Positions 1-11,305 of a stretch of DNA of 64,000 bases are shown here, in pieces (position 1 is the first letter of the stretch; every line of letters starts with the position of its first letter). The notes beneath the pieces are model-generated. The model was not told the DNA's origin and did no database searches. It saw nothing but the letters and a program-made list of their open reading frames with translations. This DNA comes from Stemphylium vesicarium (lineage: Eukaryota > Ascomycota > Dothideomycetes > Pleosporales > Pleosporaceae), in assembly GCA_004380135.1 (NCBI GenBank), contig QXCR01000014.1, positions 124,001 through 188,000 of the forward strand, read 5' to 3'. The translations under genes and the position numbers were made by a program.

Positions 1-53
1 ACAAACAGCATCGATCACTTCCTTTCTCTTCAGCAGTCAAACATTCCGTCACA

Positions 54-846
<793 letters not shown>

Positions 847-1296
847 AGCGTCAAACGTAGGGTGGGTTCGTAGTCTGCAATTGTAGTGATGCAGAAGTGA
901 CAGTGGCTGTGTGTTGTGAGCTGTGCTGGCTTTGCTAGTGTCTTCTTTTCTGTAAATATAACCTTATTACGCCAGCTTACTGGCTGCGAAAATGTCAAAA
1001 TTTTGTCTTTCAGCGCACCGTCCTTGCCACAAATATCTCACGTCGTCACCACAACCCCGATTTCACCAGATCGCAGTTACCAGCAGCCCGCTACTTGTCT
1101 CAGCTTTATTCAATTTTAACAGCATTGTGTGCTTAATAGCCATATCAACATTATAATACCACGCGAGGACGTTCTTTGATCCGTTTACTAAAGCCACTGC
1201 AGTGAGCAAGACGATGTGCTTTCGCAACTCCGTCGCATACTCTCGCCCAGGCTTGCACGTCCTTCTTAACCCTGATAGCCGTTCACACTGTGCAAA
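847..1296. other. intergenic, nothing recognised
   Basis: Presumably the 3' UTR of the xylanase gene followed by AT-richer sequence. I see no convincing coding stretch, repeat or RNA gene. Confidence 0.5.
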
Positions 1297-1667
1297 CTAG
1301 CGCAGCATCATCCAATACAGCGGCAGTGTGGCAACATCGTAGACAAATGCGAAGTAAGCGATGGGTGGTGTATCCACTGCTGGATGAGAGAGCATGCGAG
1401 TAAGACTAAGAAAGGAGATGACGGGAAGAGAGTTTGGAGTGACAATTGGCGGGATGGCACAGAGTGGTCCGGATATGGCGGTGACAATGGAAAGGATATC
1501 TGGCGTGATGACGTGCCACAGTAACGTATCGTCAGAGAGACAGCATGGGCGTTGGACCAGATCCACGCTTCGCTGTCAGCACGTGCATTGAAAATATCGA
1601 GCTCGATCTCGGTAGCTGGCAATAAAGTCTTTGAGAAGGGTGTGACTGTCAAATTGATACCAACCAT
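1297..1667 (-). pseudogene. frameshifted remnant of an unknown protein
   Basis: Two overlapping reverse frames read as one protein broken by a frameshift. The first starts at ATG 1667 and runs to about residue 43 (ending WIWSNAHAV). The second picks up as LSDDTLLWHV and ends at the stop at 1297, with hydrophobic segments that could be membrane-spanning (IVTAISGPLCAIPPIV and YFAFVYDVATLPLYW). The shift falls at a CTCTCT run near 1535-1545, a typical slippage site. I do not recognise the family. It sits only 7 bp past the aminotransferase stop, on the same strand. That the two frames belong together is an inference; it could also be an unrelated pair of open frames or contain a base-call error. 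Confidence 0.35.
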
Positions 1668-1674
1668 GCCAGAA

Positions 1675-3143
1675 TTAGATTTTTGCCTTCTCGACTGGTT
1701 CCCTGCCCACTAGCTCTCCATCGCCGGTATAAAGTGGCATAGTGCCTGGAGTCGTTCTTAAAGCTTCTTCAATGATAGACAAAGCAAGATCGAGCTGTTC
1801 CTCTGTGACAGTGATAGGCGGCGCGATCCTAAACACGCCGCCAAAAGACGCCATGGTAGCTAGTTGAGCCCAAAGACCCATCTTTTCCATCTTCTTTGAT
1901 ACAGATGCCCCTACCTCGGGTGCACCGACCTTTGTCTTTCTGTCACTGACAATCTCGACGCCGGCCATGAGCCCGCGGCCCCGCACGTCGCCGATACAAC
2001 CATACCGAGACTGGAGTTGTTTAAGTCCCGCTTGAAGCTTGAAGCCCAGGCGTTTGGAACGAGCGCAAAGGTCGTCTCGGATGACAATCTCGAGGACTTT
2101 ATCGCCGACAGCCGCTGGGAGAGGGTCGTTGATGTGCGTTGTGTAGAACAAGAAGCCATTGTATTTGGCATGCTGTGCAATCGTGTTCGAAGTAAGAACC
2201 GCACTGAGTGGTATGCCGTTACCAAGGGTCTTACTGAGAGTCAGGATATCGGGAACCACACCCTCATCTTCGTCATGATGAGTGAAAGCGAACATGTCGC
2301 CTGCTCTTCCAAGCGCCGTCTGCGCCTCATCAACAATAAGCAACATGCCTCTTTTCTCGCAATGCTCCTTGAGTGCCTTGAGATATCCCGATGGAAGCTC
2401 CAACATACCGCCACTTGATAGAATAGGCTCGACCATGACCGCCGCAAGCGAGCCGCAAGATTGCTTATCCAAAAGATCGAAGCCATAGTCTAGCTCAGTC
2501 TTCCAATCGTACGTCCCATCGGCATTCCGAAAGATTGAACGGTAGGAATTGGGTGTCGGAAGGGCAAGGTTACCCGCCATGTTCGGTCCGTAGCCTGAGC
2601 GACCGGCGTGGTACTGGGCGCCGAGCGAAGCACCTGTCATACCGTGCCAGGACGCTGCCAGCCCAACGATTTCGAACTTCCCAGTGTAGAACTTCGCTAG
2701 GCGTATCGCGGCTTCGTTGCTTTCGCCACCCGTGCTCAAAAAGAATGCTTTGTCGAGTCCGGGGGGCGCAATGCTGGTCAAGCGTTTCGCTAGATTGATA
2801 ACGGGAGGACTGATCATGCCGCTGAACAGGTGATCGAGATGCTGGGCATGATCATTGATCACCTTGACGACTTCAGGATGACCGTGACCTATCAGCGTAC
2901 TCATCTGGCCAGAAGTGAACTGCGAAAGTGGTCTTAGCATGGCCTCCCTGTGCTACGTTGCGATGGTAGTGGTGATAGGGCTCAACATACGTCCATCATT
3001 CGGTGACCAGAGGCTGTCTCCACATAAATACCATCCACAGACGCGATGATCTCAGGATGGAAGTCGGTGCCATATGTAAGCAAACAGTCATTCGCGTCGC
3101 GTTGAAGTTGCTCAATGTTGCTGTTGTCATACGGTCGAGACAT
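1675..3143 (-). CDS. 2,2-dialkylglycine decarboxylase-like class III aminotransferase
   Basis: PLP enzyme of fold type I, aminotransferase class III. Exons (reverse) 3143-2991 and 2943-1675, with a 47-bp intron, give 473 residues. Visible features are the N-terminal FTSGQMSTLIGHGHP segment, STGGESNEAAIRLAK (phosphate and substrate side), the PLP aspartate in IVDEAQTALGR (about D256) and the Schiff-base lysine in LSKTLGNG (about K289). The HINDPLPAAVG motif resembles bacterial dialkylglycine decarboxylase more than ornithine or GABA aminotransferases, so a decarboxylating transamination of 2,2-dialkylglycines (such as 2-aminoisobutyrate) is the best guess. An intron acceptor giving ...HRMMD-AMLRPLSQF was chosen to keep the frame. 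It shares strand and neighbourhood with the SDR. The substrate remains inferred. Confidence 0.82.
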
Positions 3144-3695
3144 TGTATGCGTCTAGCTGGTGCAAAATAATTTCGATGGCAAAAGAGGAGGCACATCCTT
3201 TTCAGTACAATCATCTTCTTCGAGTGCACTCAAGCACGTTATCGAACGGGGAAACATGCATGCAGGGCACATCGTTATCTTTTCCGACGGAGACGATGGA
3301 TAGTGAAGAGGAGCGGTCGGCTGCGGGGATCACTCCTTAGGTCCGCGTTTGCTACGGATAGCGGTTTGAACGCGATTGTCAGAACACCAAAATGTCGCGA
3401 GCTCGGCGACGCGTCAGCCCAGCGAAGTTATATCTTTAGGCACAGTCATTGTCAATGCAATCGTGTCTTGTGAAAGAAAAACTTTGTCGCGATAAGATCT
3501 ACGGCGTGGCAATCCCATCCGGTGTCGCGCAGGGCTGCCTTCCATGCTCCTCCAGGATGGCGCTTTCTTACCCTGAACTCCCGTGTGAAGCTGAAGCACT
3601 GAGTTCTGATATACCGCTGACCCAGGCGCATACGACGCCTCCACTGCCTCTTGAGAAGCTCCTCCCAACCGTAAAATTAATAGTAGGCCTGCACC
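3144..3695. other. intergenic between aminotransferase and SDR
   Basis: 552 bp between two genes on the same strand. It should hold the aminotransferase promoter and the SDR 3' UTR. No conserved reading frame or repeat seen. Confidence 0.5.
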
Positions 3696-4667
3696 TTAGG
3701 TTCTATACTTCGTTTTCCTGGCCGCTTTCGCAGCGTTGAGGTTGAGCTCAGGGCCTGGCTCAACCCATCCTCCGTCGACATACCATGACGCTTTCGCTAC
3801 GTGCGCTGCCTTATCACCAAGCAAGAACGCTATGGATCCAGCAATCTCCCAAGTTTCCGGGAGATGGCGGTTCAGGATGCATGGGGTGTTGTCCTTGTTC
3901 AGGTGGAATTGGCCGGCAGGAGAATTGAACCGTTCGGTCATCATTGGAGTGTTGAAACAGCCACTACTAAACGTCATCTTCTACAAGCTTGCGATTGCAG
4001 CGCATTGACTTACGGGTACATCGCGTTGACTCTGACTCGTCTGGACGCTCCTTCAAAGGCGGCAACCTTGGTTAATCCGATGAGGGCGTGCTTGGCAGCA
4101 ACATATGCTGAGGTACCGTAAGTTGCATACTGGCTTGCAATGCTTCCTACGTTCACGATTGAACCACCATCTTGGATGACCTTCATCTCTTCTTTCAGAC
4201 AGTGAAAAGTACCAACTACGTTGACGTTCAACAGTCTTGCGAAGTATTCAGGGTCGAGATCTGTGATTGGAAAGATCTCGCGTTGCTCCACAGCTGTAAG
4301 ATCACGTCAGCTACTATAATATGAAGGAATAACGCACCTTACCAGCGACATTTGCGGCGCCATCCAACTTTCCAAATTGAGCCACCGTCTGCTCGATCCA
4401 TGACCGAACGCTCTCCAGGTTGGCAATATCTACGATTCATGTCCGGTAACAATCCTTCGCATCTAGGAGTTCGCTGTCTATCTCTTTGGTAGCTTTTGAT
4501 AGATTTCCCACCGATGTCGCACACATGGAAATGGTAGCACCTCTGATCAGAAGGTATTTGCAGAGGGCCAGGCCCAGTCCTCGGCTGACCCCGGTAACAG
4601 CGATGACCTTCCCCGAGAAAGGGAGCGGATTGACCGCATAGGGAAGAGAAGCTGTCATGTCTCCCAT
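3696..4667 (-). pseudogene. short-chain dehydrogenase/reductase with in-frame TGA
   Basis: Classical SDR of about 290 codons in exons (reverse) 4667-4343, 4293-4014 and 3963-3696 with introns of 49 and 50 bp. The Rossmann glycine motif TGVSRGLG is at residues 25-32, ANVAG follows near 107, and the active-site YVAAK has Tyr172 and Lys176; the end (ASWYVDGGW) is typical. Codon 77 (bases 4439-4437) is TGA. The frame continues without interruption on both sides, through IVDIANLESVRSW, and no GT-AG intron can remove it in frame. The gene is therefore a recent pseudogene, needs readthrough, or has a base error. A CGA (Arg) to TGA change would explain it. It would use NAD(P)H for an alcohol or ketone; substrate unknown. 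Family call is strong. Confidence 0.8.
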
Positions 4668-5478
4668 GGTACTCGATTGATTTTCTCAAAGTAATATGTT
4701 ATGTACGGGACGATAGAACACGTAGTCATAAACGATTTATATCTCCGTGCGACGCAAACTATGAGTATCTTGGGCTGCGCGCCGATGCAAGACAGGCTCC
4801 GCACAACCACGCCGCAGATGCACAGAGAAGCAACAATGGGCGCGATTTTCGGGTGGGTAGCTAGGATCGGTTGTGAGTCCCTGAATCCACTACGTCCTTC
4901 TGTGGGGCTTCGTGCGTACGTCTTATGGCCAAATCAGGAAATTCTCGAGCCTGAACCGCTTCCTCTGCCACAACAGCCCTTCATATTTATCAAACGATCT
5001 GGAAATGACTGATGCACCAATTGCAAGCGCTATGAATGCATTTCATAGAGTAAACTCCAGGTAAGGCGATACTGTAGTCTTCTCGGCGGCCACAACGTCA
5101 ATTAAATGGACAGTCACAGTGTTTTTTTCCAAATTCACTCAGCGGGGGTTGTTATTGCGGATTTCCACCAAAGTTCGAGGCTTGGAAACGAATGATAGTG
5201 GCGTAGTAAAAGAACCCTGTAACCGTCATGACGGTAGATTGTCAACGAAAGAAAGTTGCCAGAAGCAAGGATCGTAAGATTGAGATATCCCCGGTCAGCT
5301 TCATACAACTATTCTATCGGTACCGAGCCACGCGAAAATAAGGCACAGCATCTTCTGCAGATGCTTTTATCGATCGCTTAAAATAAGCTTGCTGCTCGGG
5401 TTCTTCTTGTTGTGACTTCCATCGCTCCTTTTTTTTCTTACTTTACATTAGCGAGACTCGAACATTTCATCCGGTTAT
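4668..5478. other. intergenic between divergent SDR and 7TM genes
   Basis: 811 bp between two divergently oriented genes, so it should carry both promoters. A T-rich run (5428-5440, cttttttttctt) lies shortly upstream of the 7TM start. No coding signal, repeat or RNA gene recognised. Confidence 0.5.
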
Positions 5479-6807
5479 ATGGCGGACCCGCCACCCGGCC
5501 AGACCAGACATACAACTAATGCTCTGAATCTTCATACAGAGATATTAGCTGTTTCTTTACCAACAACCGCTGTGGCGTTGGTGCAATTGGCTTTGCATCT
5601 TTTTACTAGAGCGCAGGTCATAAAATTGCGCGTTCTTCTCTGCGACTGTGAGTTCATCGAGATTTCGCCACCGGATTAAAGCAACTGTACAGCTGACAAT
5701 TTGTTTAGATATGGTAATATGCGCCATGATGTTTAGCCTCGCGCTGCTCGGTTCCAACCTTTCATGTGCGTCTCATTGCGACCGGTTCACTCCACAACAC
5801 TAAGCGATTCATAGGCATGGCAGCTGGTCTGGGCTACCACATTTGGGATGTGACAACAGAAAGCTACATGTTCCCACTTCAGAAGGTATGTATAGCATCA
5901 GCGAGCTTTGTCGCTGCTTGACTGATCAAGCTTGCAGTGGACGTTGGTCGGTACAATTATGTATACCACCAGCCTCGCCTTATCCAGACTATCCATCCTG
6001 TCATTTTATCTACGTCTGACGCCTCAAAAGTGGTTTCGCATATCAGTCTGGATTCTCATTACCTGCGTCGTCGTCTACATAGTGGTCTTCGATCTCCTCA
6101 GCATCTTCGGCTGTAGACCATTGGCGGCGACCTGGGATCGCAGGCTGATGTCCGGAGCTAATTGCATGGACCAGCTGATGAAGTACATGGCATTTTCCCT
6201 TATCAACATCATTATCGGTTTCTTGACCCTGATGCTTCCGATTCCCATAATAGCAGGCCTACAGTTGCCGAGGAGACAGAAGATTAGCGTTTGCGGCATC
6301 TTTGCCACGGGCGGATTGTGAGTTCTGAGAACCGTAGTGTTACCTCTTGCTAACATTGCGTCTAATGTTTGCGCTATCGCAATTCGATGAACGACGCTCC
6401 TGGAGCCTCTAATGGCCTCGCCCGACTACACATGGGATGCAGTGGAACAAGTCCAGTGGGGAGTTGTAGAAGTCAACGCAAGCATAGTGTGTGCATGCAC
6501 CCCTGCTCTGAAGCCATTTTTCGCTCACTACATCTCCGGTCTGGTAAACTCCCGTTTCTGCAGCTACAACTGCGAGGGGCAAACAAGCAAGGCCACTACG
6601 TCAGTGCTAGCAGATTTCCACACACGTGGACGAGTGCAGACGAGAAACGACGATTTGAACTTGCAACTACGTGACGAAATATCCGAGTCGACCACAACGA
6701 CGAAACAATCTACAACCGAGGACGAAGCACGACTTTGGCAAGGTACCACGAGCAGAGAACGTGGAAAGACCGCGTTCAGTGTCGAGTCCATTGGGCAAGC
6801 TTGCTGA
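5479..6807 (+). pseudogene. fungal rhodopsin-domain 7TM protein, damaged
   Basis: Integral membrane protein of the fungal rhodopsin-like domain family (the Pth11-like/SAT20 group). Exons 5479-5647, 5709-5765, 5815-5885 and 5938-6317 join in frame and give helices including LALSRLSILSFYLRL, ILITCVVVYIVVFDLLSIFGC and IIIGFLTLMLPIPII, with the family hallmarks FGCRPLAATWD and LQLPRRQKI. The next exon (about 6366-6807) encodes VCAIAIR and then TWDAVEQVQWGVVEVNASIVCACTPALKPF, the last helix, plus a polar tail. The intron opening with GTGAGT at 6318 has no acceptor: the expected TAG reads TAA near 6364. A TGA also interrupts the last exon at 6388-6390 (ATT CGA TGA ACG). Without splicing the protein stops at 6321, before the final helix. 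Two separate lesions favour a pseudogene. Confidence 0.75.
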
Positions 6808-7570
6808 GGAAAGTTTGTCATAGCTAGGGTGAACACCACTGAAAGGCTTGGAAACAGAGAGGCTCTGGGCATTTTCCATGGAGATCGATAGCAAGCAGCA
6901 ATATGCATGAAGGAATATTCCTCCATTGGTTCGCGCGTCACTTCCGCAATCTGCATTTTCCGGCCTGCGGGGAGAAATTGCATGCGCCAATGCGGTGCGG
7001 GTATCAAATGCCGTTCCATCATGCTGTGCTACGTCAACCGATCTTATAAGGAGTGGCTGCGGCTCTTCCTCCTTTGGGCAGATGGAAAATGTTGTCTGGA
7101 AACAACGTTCAAGGACGAACATACGTTCCAACCCATCAAAGTCTACGCGGAAAGCAGGCGGACCATCAAGCTAGTTCGTACCTCAACGGCAGACGTTGTG
7201 GTGTTGGGATTCCCTGAGCCAGGGCGTTTCCCATGGCTTCGGGTGCGCTAATGCAAGAGAGGCAGAGACTCCTTCCTTCCATTGTACTGTCGTAGATACG
7301 AAAGACTTTGCGATTGGTGTATTAAGGGGCTCTGCAGGAGACAGGGCGCCCTCAACACGTTCTTGTGGACCATCGATGGGGTTGGAACATGCTAATAGCA
7401 TCTGTGCTGGAGCAGGAGTTGCGATCAACAGAGGTTGGTCGCGTAGGGATTTGTTGACGCGTCTTGCGCTATACCGAAAACGAGAACGGCCGCTTGTAGC
7501 GTGTCAAGCCTTCCAGGGCTACCGTCGCCACCTAAACCCCGCTACACCTCATCTCACACTAATCATAGCC
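6808..7570. other. intergenic upstream of the MYND gene
   Basis: 763 bp holding the 3' end of the damaged 7TM gene and the promoter of the MYND gene. An open frame continues upstream of the MYND start to an ATG at 7196 but has no recognisable protein character. Confidence 0.5.
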
Positions 7571-8554
7571 ATGGCAGAAGCCGAGGAAGTTCTCGATCTT
7601 TACGACATCGCTGTATTGCTCAACTATGAACGCAACACCACCGAACCAAATCTGCGGCATACCAAGCTAAGGGAAGTTGCATTCCCAGGCTCGAAGCCCA
7701 AGACGGTCGCTCTACCTGGTGACCTGACTGGGCACTGGAACAACAACGCCCGTACATGGTTCGTGGTCGAAGCGCAGCCACCTAGTAATCCAAATGCACG
7801 AGATTTACCACTGGATTTGATGCGTCCGGACCTCCGAGGGGGAAGCAACTTCTCAAACGATCAACTGGAAACCTTCTTCCACCAAGCACGCAACCATGAC
7901 GGCTGCTATCAAGCGATCAGGCTGCTTCAATACTTCTTCGATCTCTTTCCCGAGGCCACTAAGCTGAGGGTCCGACATGCGCCTAACGGCACTCAGCCAG
8001 GCCATACCTACGTCACGAACGTCAACCGGCGTGTCATTATCGAAGAATCATTTCGCAACCCCAAAGTCTCTACTGCTATATGTGTACTTCCAGCTGGCAC
8101 ATTGCACGTCAGTGGTCACCAGGACCAGTTGGACCATGCAGTATTGGGCTTCTCGTCTGAGGACAGCGATACTGTCACGACCTTTTTCGACCTCTCATCT
8201 ATGCAGTTTGGCGATTTGGGACGTGGCCCCGGTCCGAGAGGAAAGCAGCTGTTTGCTCTAGATACCCCGGACGAGTTTGCTCTGCGTTTCAGTCAGTTGG
8301 CCAAGGGTACTGACCCTACCAAGCACAAGACTACGCTGGACATCAATTCCACTCCAGTGGATGATTGGCTCAAAGAGGTGGCAATCCGAGTGAGGAGGAG
8401 ATGGGATAATAGGCAAAGAGAGAACTGGTGTGGTCATTGCGGGGCGCCCAGCCCCGACTCTAGGTGCGGTGGGTGTCGACAGGCTCACTACTGCGGAAAG
8501 GAATGCCAGAGGAAAGCATGGACGTTCCACAAGGGTTACTGCTCCCCGCCTTAG
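7571..8554 (+). CDS. MYND zinc-finger protein
   Basis: Single-exon gene, 327 residues from ATG 7571 (context CATAGCC ATG GC, better than the in-frame ATG at 7196, whose 125 extra codons look non-coding). The C-terminus (287-325) is a MYND zinc finger: C-x2-C pairs in WCGHCGAP and CGGCRQAHYCGKEC, then HKGYC, giving the C6HC zinc ligands used for protein-protein contacts. The N-terminal 280 residues are a conserved-looking but unassigned region with no catalytic motif that I recognise; there is no SET domain. Many Pleosporales proteins combine a private N-terminus with a terminal MYND finger. A nuclear or cytoplasmic adaptor role is only an inference. Confidence 0.85.
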   Translation: MAEAEEVLDLYDIAVLLNYERNTTEPNLRHTKLREVAFPGSKPKTVALPGDLTGHWNNNARTWFVVEAQPPSNPNARDLPLDLMRPDLRGGSNFSNDQLETFFHQARNHDGCYQAIRLLQYFFDLFPEATKLRVRHAPNGTQPGHTYVTNVNRRVIIEESFRNPKVSTAICVLPAGTLHVSGHQDQLDHAVLGFSSEDSDTVTTFFDLSSMQFGDLGRGPGPRGKQLFALDTPDEFALRFSQLAKGTDPTKHKTTLDINSTPVDDWLKEVAIRVRRRWDNRQRENWCGHCGAPSPDSRCGGCRQAHYCGKECQRKAWTFHKGYCSPP

Positions 8555-9682
8555 TGCGAGTTATTGGACTATCTAATATTCGAACGATAACTAGTGATCG
8601 TCTTGTCAATCTGCACATTGAGGACGGTTTTGGTGCACAAGGCCGTTTTCTTCTCAATGCTTCGCTTCCCAAGACCCCCGCGTACTGTATACGAGGGCTC
8701 AACCGTTGCATTCTTACGTCAACAGAAGCATATTGTATTCTTCTAGCTGATACCCATGTGAATCAGGAAGAGGGTACACGGGCTACCTTTCAGGCCTGTT
8801 GCCCGGCCGTCGCCGTTTACTCAGGCCAACTACTGCAAGGTACTACTAGTACAATCTTGGCGAGCCGCCTGATGTTGATCTTTTACACCAACAATGACGC
8901 TCCTGCCAGATCGATATTACCGTCGCATTAGCCCAGCAGCTCACCCCAGCAGATGATCTGGAAGCCAGCCCTCGTGTTGGTCATCATTGGGACCTACCTC
9001 CTCAGCAGACTAAATCGGAGCCGTCCTAGCCGGCCAATCCAGCCCCCTACGCAATCTTGCCATCCGGCCCGGGTAGGACCCCGTTGCGAGGCGGGCCGCT
9101 GTGGATCAGATACACTGATCGTGGGGGGCAAGCCTGATTGCATTCAGCCCCGGGGCTACGTTCTAGAGCCGGCTTTTAGTGCTTGCTAGCCACTGCACGC
9201 CGGACATACTTCTTGCTAACAGTTAGGCCATCTACTTGATCTCACATTAATCACCCAAATACGTTGGTTCATAAACCATCCCGTTTGAAGGCACTCAGAT
9301 GTCTTAGCCGAAAGCTTTCATGATGCCGAAGTGATCCATACAGATTGGAGCTACTCATTGCGATCACCACCTAGATCATGCCATTTCGCAACGGTCGTCT
9401 TTTTATTGACTATAATGACTACATTATAGAAGCCGTTATAGCCGGCGAAGAGGTTGGCTGCAACCACTTTGCTCTGTAGTGCTGGATGCCTGAGAGATCT
9501 ACGGTCATGCAATATTCAGAGACGGGCTGGAAATATTGGTTATGGTGGGACTTAGAACGGAACATCTTACCGGGCTTCGATCCTCAAGTCATTCCTGGGG
9601 TATATATACTACCTCGGTTGAGCTGTTTGGAATCCATCATCAGCTTCTCAGCTTCATTCTTGACATCCACAATTTGGACACT
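8555..9682. other. gene-poor stretch upstream of the NLP gene
   Basis: 1.1 kb with no gene I can support. A short open stretch at 9379-9480 (starting MPFRNGRLF) ends in TAG after 33 codons and may be a relic. GC-rich and AT-rich patches alternate here (GC-rich near 9050-9160), unlike the flanking genes. No terminal inverted repeats or transposase similarity seen. Confidence 0.45.
9599..9609 (+). promoter_or_regulatory. TATA box of the NLP gene
   Basis: GGTATATATAC lies about 80 bp upstream of the ATG at 9683, a position and sequence fitting a TATA element. A strong TATA suits a tightly regulated secreted protein. Function not shown. Confidence 0.5.
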
Positions 9683-10932
9683 ATGGCACCACTCACTAAG
9701 TATGCGGCAGCAGCAGCGTTCCTGATGAGCTCCGTCAGCCCAATCCCGTTGGTAAAAGCCCTGGGCACTGATTTCTGTATCTCTAGAATATCAACTGACG
9801 AGCAGTGTAGGAAGTCGTGAGCGACTTCACTGGCTGGGATGACGCGTCCATACTCAAAGATCTTACCGAGAATCAGGAAGGCACCTTCCAACACAGCTCA
9901 GAGATTGACTGGAACGCTCCGATGATTGATTCCGAAGACATTGGCAACTTGACCGAGCACCTTGGCCTCGATAAGAGACAGGCCGTCGACTGCAATAACC
10001 GCCCAGGAAACATTAACGAGATTGCCATCTGTGGCCCTCGCTTCCCTGGCATGGCCACTCGCAGCAACGACCGCTGGGGACCTGCCTGGGACGCTATGCC
10101 TCAGTGGAACCATGCTCGGTTAAACAGTGTTGAGCGCTCTTGCTATCCCGAATTCGCAGACAACGACCCGAACGGACCTGGTTCGGGACCCAACCCAGGC
10201 CTGCCATCGAGTGCGAGCAGCGGTCAAGCCGTCGGTAAGTGTCACCCCATCCCTCAGACGCCTGCATGGCCTCCAAACTAACTTCATCACCAAAGGGACC
10301 AACTGCGTCGATCCTAACGGCGGTCAATCCTACAGCGGCCCTTTGATGAAAGCGCGACCTTTCCCAGTCTACGTTGACGCCGTGTATTGCCCTGGCGACA
10401 CCACCTGGCGCATAATTTACAACGTGTACTACCCGAAAGACTACAACCACCGTCACGACTGGGAGCGCGCCATTGTCGTCTTTGGCAAAGACGTGCTGAA
10501 CGGCGGTCAACGCGATTGGTGGGCACGCATCGCGCTTCTCCTCGGCCAGCACGGCGGATACAACAAATTGCGCTGGAACCAAGCCACGGCGCACAACGAC
10601 CGGTACAGTAGTAGTCCAAACCGCGGGGACGAAGGAGCGCATCCGAGAGTTTTCCCGGGGATGTACCATCATGCTGTAAGTACATGTCATGTACGAATGA
10701 GAAGTGGCCTGTGCTGATGTATGATTAGACATTCAATGAGGCGAAGACTTCTTGTCTTGGACCGGGCTGCGCGCCGTCCCAGGAGTATCGCCGCAACAAT
10801 TGGCAGTACACACCCATCAAAGATTATATCCGAGAGGGTAGGACGGCTGTTCCTGCGGCTTGGGGAGACTACGATGGGAAGACTACACCGAACAAGGCTA
10901 TCAATGGTGTTTGCGGCATCAGTCTGCCTTGA
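9683..10932 (+). CDS. NLP-family (NPP1) secreted necrosis-inducing-like protein
   Basis: Member of the Nep1-like protein family, secreted proteins of plant-associated microbes; many, not all, damage dicot membranes. Exons 9683-9751, 9811-10234, 10296-10675 and 10729-10932 (introns 59, 61 and 53 bp) give 358 residues. A hydrophobic Ala-rich signal peptide occupies about residues 1-22. An unusually long N-terminal region of some 80 residues precedes the NLP fold, which starts near DRWGPAWDAM. The signature heptapeptide is present as NHRHDWE (about 213-219), with Asn in place of the usual first Gly, and the segment before it (RIIYNVYYPKD) differs from the classical AIMYSWY type. His, Asp and Glu expected to bind the metal are retained. 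It looks intact, but whether it is toxic cannot be told from sequence. Confidence 0.9.
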
Positions 10933-11305
10933 AGCGGATTTTTGTACGCCTTCACCGTTGAGTGGACGGATTATGTTTCATTTCGGGATGATCATCAGGA
11001 CTCATTATTGATTTGCGCATGTTCGTATTGAGAAGCAATGAATCATCTTTTTCTAAACAATGGAGATAGCCTTGTCCATCATGCTCTTTGACTGGTATCT
11101 TTGAATAGTGAGACAGCAAACAATGGAATTTCGGAACTTTGTTGTGAACATATTTTTGCACCATCCCGAACTCTATCAGCTTGGCTCTTAGACATTTCAA
11201 CCGTAGACCGTGGATCTCATACAGTCTCACTTGGACAATTTCAGTTCCGATCGAATGCCCTTATAAGTGAACGCGGCACCTGAATCAGTATCACAACCCC
11301 CACAC
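10933..11305. other. intergenic, nothing recognised
   Basis: 373 bp with presumed 3' UTR of the NLP gene and promoter of the next gene on the same strand. Confidence 0.45.

Noticed and set aside
7196..7570. Upstream in-frame extension of the MYND protein
   Set aside because: Sequence looks non-coding and the ATG at 7571 has a better context immediately before a plausible protein start.
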